Part shown: positions 61,830 to 64,000 of the stretch, one piece after another
Position numbering within the stretch: position 1 is the first letter of the stretch
Layout of the letters: the number at the start of each line of letters is the position of its first letter
Source: Catonella morbi ATCC 51271
GTDB taxonomy: Bacteria; Bacillota; Clostridia; Lachnospirales; Lachnospiraceae
DNA length: 64,000 nt
Direction: 5' to 3'
Assembly (NCBI RefSeq): GCF_000160035.2
Contig: NZ_KI535370.1
Coordinates: 1-64,000 of the forward strand
Position numbers and translations under genes: made by a program
Notes under the pieces: generated by a model
The model's input: the letters and a program-made list of their open reading frames with translations, nothing else
Told to the model about the DNA's origin: nothing
Database searches by the model: none

Positions 61830-62138
61830 TTAAAAATATAAGCCAAAATATCCTATAAAGCCTGCTCCTTCATAAATATAGTTACCAAAATTTGAAAAAA
61901 GCTCTGTTGCAAATTCCGAAAGACTAGTCATCATCCAACCGCCGGTAAGCACAAGCATAAGCATTGTAACTATCAGCTTTGGCACGAAGGTAAGAGTCTG
62001 TTCCTGTATAGATGTAATTGTCTGGATTAAACTTATAATAAGACCGACTACCAAAGATGCCAAAAGCATAGGCGCAGAGAGTTTAAGAATAAGCATAACT
62101 GTTTCTCTGGATATGTCTATAACCCTATCTACACTCAT
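61830..62138 (-). CDS. fliQ: Flagellar export protein FliQ
   Basis: A 102-aa protein with two membrane helices and the conserved SAPMLLASLVVGLIISLIQT (about 21-40) followed by TSIQEQTLTFVPK. The usual length is about 89 aa; here the C-terminus has an extra stretch (NYIYEGAGFIGYFGLYF). Part of the FliP-FliQ-FliR core. Confidence 0.94.
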   Translation of the reverse strand: MSVDRVIDISRETVMLILKLSAPMLLASLVVGLIISLIQTITSIQEQTLTFVPKLIVTMLMLVLTGGWMMTSLSEFATELFSNFGNYIYEGAGFIGYFGLYF

Positions 62139-62152
62139 ATCAGCCTCCTATA

Positions 62153-63004
62153 TTATTTCACAAATGACTTAACCAAATTCCCTATAACCAAATCCCAGCC
62201 ATCTACCATTATAAAAAGCAAAATCTTAAACGGCATGGAAATAGTTGTCGGAGGAAGCATCATCATCCCCATCGACATCAGCGTAGATGAAACCACCATA
62301 TCTATGACAAGGAAGGGTATGTATATGCAGAAACCTATTATAAATGCCGCTCTGAGCTCGCTTATTATAAAGGCCGGAATGAGTACATTGGTAGGTATCT
62401 CCTCCATATCTTTAACTTCATCTATCCCCGCTATATCAAGAAAAAGCCTTATGTCTTTTGTATTTGTCTGTTTATACATAAAGGTTCTTAGCGGCTTTAT
62501 TCCAACTTCATAAGCCTGTTCAAAGTTTATCTTACCATCTGTAAGCGGCTTTAAAGCTTCAGTATTTATCTGCATAAAAATGGGTGCCATTATAAACCAG
62601 GTAAGAAATAATGCCAAACCTACCAATACCTGATTAGGCGGAGTTGTTTGTGTTGTAAGTGCAGATCTGACAAAATGTAATACAACTATAATTCTAGTAA
62701 ATGATGTAAGCAGTATCAGAATAGAAGGCGCAAGTCCAAGCACGGTAAGTGCCAAAACTATTCTGAGTGTAGCTGCCAGTCCACCCTGATCTCCGTTCGT
62801 AGTCAGATTAATACCTATATTATACGGAGAGGTTCCCGTAGTAAAACTGTCGCTATCATTGGAACTCCTATCTACCGTATTTCCCGTCCTGTTATCTATC
62901 GCATATACAGGAGTAACAAAAAAAAGGGCGGTACATACAAGCACTAAAACAATCCCAAGATATAGTATATTAAACTTTTTTGTACATAAAGGATGTTCTC
63001 TCAT
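62153..63004 (-). CDS. fliP: Flagellar export protein FliP
   Basis: A 283-aa membrane protein with a signal peptide (ILYLGIVLVLVCTALFFVTP, about 14-33), a polar region and the FliP core: PSILILLTSFTRIIVVLHFV (about 94-113), PPNQVLVGLALFLTWFIM, and PFLVIDMVVSSTLMSMGMMM (about 229-248). It forms the export pore ring. It starts 15 nt after fliO. Confidence 0.95.
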   Translation of the reverse strand: MREHPLCTKKFNILYLGIVLVLVCTALFFVTPVYAIDNRTGNTVDRSSNDSDSFTTGTSPYNIGINLTTNGDQGGLAATLRIVLALTVLGLAPSILILLTSFTRIIVVLHFVRSALTTQTTPPNQVLVGLALFLTWFIMAPIFMQINTEALKPLTDGKINFEQAYEVGIKPLRTFMYKQTNTKDIRLFLDIAGIDEVKDMEEIPTNVLIPAFIISELRAAFIIGFCIYIPFLVIDMVVSSTLMSMGMMMLPPTTISMPFKILLFIMVDGWDLVIGNLVKSFVK

Positions 63005-63019
63005 GTTACCAACCTTTTC

Positions 63020-63379
63020 TTATTTTTCTTTTGATTTAGCTTTTTCCAAAAATTCCTTAAAAGAAAATCTTTCAATTTCTTTTGGTATGCAAGCTTTTAT
63101 TCTATCTGCATCAAGCTCAGATATAAGGTTAATATTATTTTTACTTATTCCTATTAAGAAAAACTGTCCGTTAACCTCAATTATCTGCAAATACTTGTCT
63201 ACAGTAATCCTGCTCGTTTCAACAACCTTTATATTACTGTTTTCTCTGGCCTTAACTGCATATTTGCCGAAGTATTTAGATACAAAGTAGGCAGCTGCAA
63301 CAATAACAGCAAAAGCAACCAACATTCCAAAAATTTGTGCAAGGCTGCCTATCATACCCGTCTTTCCCATCAGAACCAT
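63020..63379 (-). CDS. fliO: Flagellar biosynthetic protein FliO
   Basis: A 119-aa protein with one membrane helix (AQIFGMLVAFAVIVAAAYFV, about 14-33) followed by a basic SKYFGKYAVKARENSNIKVV and a cytoplasmic part (GQFFLIGISKNNINLIS), as in FliO/FliZ. FliO helps assemble FliP. Its place between fliY and fliP supports the call; the sequence itself is short and variable. No cheY is found between fliY and fliO. Confidence 0.85.
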   Translation of the reverse strand: MVLMGKTGMIGSLAQIFGMLVAFAVIVAAAYFVSKYFGKYAVKARENSNIKVVETSRITVDKYLQIIEVNGQFFLIGISKNNINLISELDADRIKACIPKEIERFSFKEFLEKAKSKEK

Positions 63380-63413
63380 AATAATCCTCCATAAAATATC
63401 CTCAGGAAGGATC

Positions 63414-64000
63414 TTATTTAACTATTTCTGTTATTCTGATACCGAAGTTATCTTCAATAACCACAACTTCACCCTTAGCTACATACTTCCCATTTACAAG
63501 AAGATCAATAGCTTCACCGGCAAGCTTATTTAACTCTATAATAGTTCCCGGTGAAAAATCAAGGATTTCTTTAATTGTTTTATTTGTTCTGCCAAGTTCC
63601 ACTGTTACCTCAAGAGGCACATCCATAATAAGTCCGATATTTTCCTGCTGCATAAGAGGATTGATATTGGTATCAAAAGCCTGGAACTGTGCAGGTGCTA
63701 CATTCACCGGCTGTGAAGGCATAGCAGGTGTCGGCATAGGTTGTGGTGCAGGTGCTGTCGGCTGTTGTGCCACAGGTTGCGGTGTAGGTGCAGCCGGCTG
63801 TTGCGCTGCCGGAGCAGGCTGTTCTGTTTCTGTTGATGACATAAATTTACTATACAACTCCTTTGCAAAATCTATCGGATAAAGCTGCATAAGTTCACTG
63901 TCTATAAGTGAGCCTATTTCCAGTCTGAATGCAACTTTTACAAATTGACCTTTTAGGAAATCGCCAAGCCCTTCCTCATCAATAGTACCTTCTAAATCTA
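63414..64000 (-). CDS. fliY: Flagellar motor switch phosphatase FliY (C-terminal part, cut by window)
   Basis: The open frame continues past the window end at 64000; the ATG at 63890 is internal. The upstream codons read [20 protein letters not shown], then [13 protein letters not shown], which is the FliY sequence ahead of its FliN part. A Pro/Ala/Gln linker (about 20-60 from the ATG) leads into the FliN domain ([40 protein letters not shown]). The CheC-like N-terminal domain lies outside. It is a C-ring protein. Confidence 0.9.
   Translation of the reverse strand, partial: DLEGTIDEEGLGDFLKGQFVKVAFRLEIGSLIDSELMQLYPIDFAKELYSKFMSSTETEQPAPAAQQPAAPTPQPVAQQPTAPAPQPMPTPAMPSQPVNVAPAQFQAFDTNINPLMQQENIGLIMDVPLEVTVELGRTNKTIKEILDFSPGTIIELNKLAGEAIDLLVNGKYVAKGEVVVIEDNFGIRITEIVK

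Overview
The window looks like chromosomal DNA of a motile, low-GC member of the Clostridia, most likely the family Lachnospiraceae. The support is the 5' part of a 16S rRNA gene at the left edge, AT-rich intergenic DNA with sigma-A type promoters, lipoproteins and DUF6115/DUF6715-type proteins that I associate with Lachnospiraceae, and a Clostridia-style flagellar/chemotaxis operon (FliY, CheC, CheD, FlhF/FlhG). I cannot name the genus. Almost every gene is on the minus strand, so transcription runs right to left. The plus-strand genes are holA, a small secreted-peptide gene, and a 187-aa membrane protein followed by a remnant ORF.

Layout, left to right. 1-1087: start of a 16S rRNA gene with its promoter, and two tandem tRNA-Ser genes (GGA, UGA) with their own promoter. 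1088-7508: a tRNA/RNA-maturation block (tex, tsaE, tsaB, rimI, rnz, a small membrane protein, tsaD); tsaB, tsaE and tsaD make the t6A base of tRNAs. 7550-10761: aspartate pathway genes (ACT protein, homoserine dehydrogenase, aspartate kinase), preceded by a good promoter and a perfect 17-bp dyad. 11028-12144: prfB with its programmed +1 frameshift, which adds 31 residues to the visible ORF. 12265-15853: two exported repeat proteins (WG repeats; BspA-type leucine-rich repeats).

15900-22000 is an accessory region and the most unusual part. It holds a 606-aa regulator built from two HTH+TPR halves. A 57-codon gene for a secreted peptide lies tail-to-tail with it. An inverted repeat containing two copies of TTTTGGTATAT sits between that peptide gene and an operon coding for a 28-aa ORF, a 302-aa exported protein and a 103-aa membrane protein. 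A second, about 140-bp copy of this promoter/leader lies in front of another exported-protein gene. Together this looks like a peptide-pheromone (RRNPP-type) circuit controlling secreted effectors. That reading is inference.

22146-31477: holA, a DUF1275 membrane protein, a birA-lipoprotein-dapB-transglutaminase operon, three tandem 117-bp repeats each carrying a terminator-like hairpin, and ileS, which has a hairpin exactly at the predicted transcript start and no T-box. 31474-40465: a nucleoside uptake and salvage operon (punA, BMP lipoprotein, ABC ATPase, two permeases, amidohydrolase, oxidoreductase, cupin). 40581-44846: a TetR-controlled pair of ABC half-transporters with a perfect operator palindrome and a Fur-like box at the tetR promoter.

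44880-64000: one long flagellar/chemotaxis operon read from the right edge: fliY (cut by the window end), fliO, fliP, fliQ, fliR, flhB, flhA, flhF, flhG, a PilZ protein, cheB, cheA, cheW, cheC, cheD, a small membrane protein, fliA (sigma-28), a FapA/DUF342 protein, and three lineage-specific genes, ending at a terminator next to tetR. These genes build the export gate, place the flagellum, switch on late flagellar genes and run adaptation in chemotaxis.
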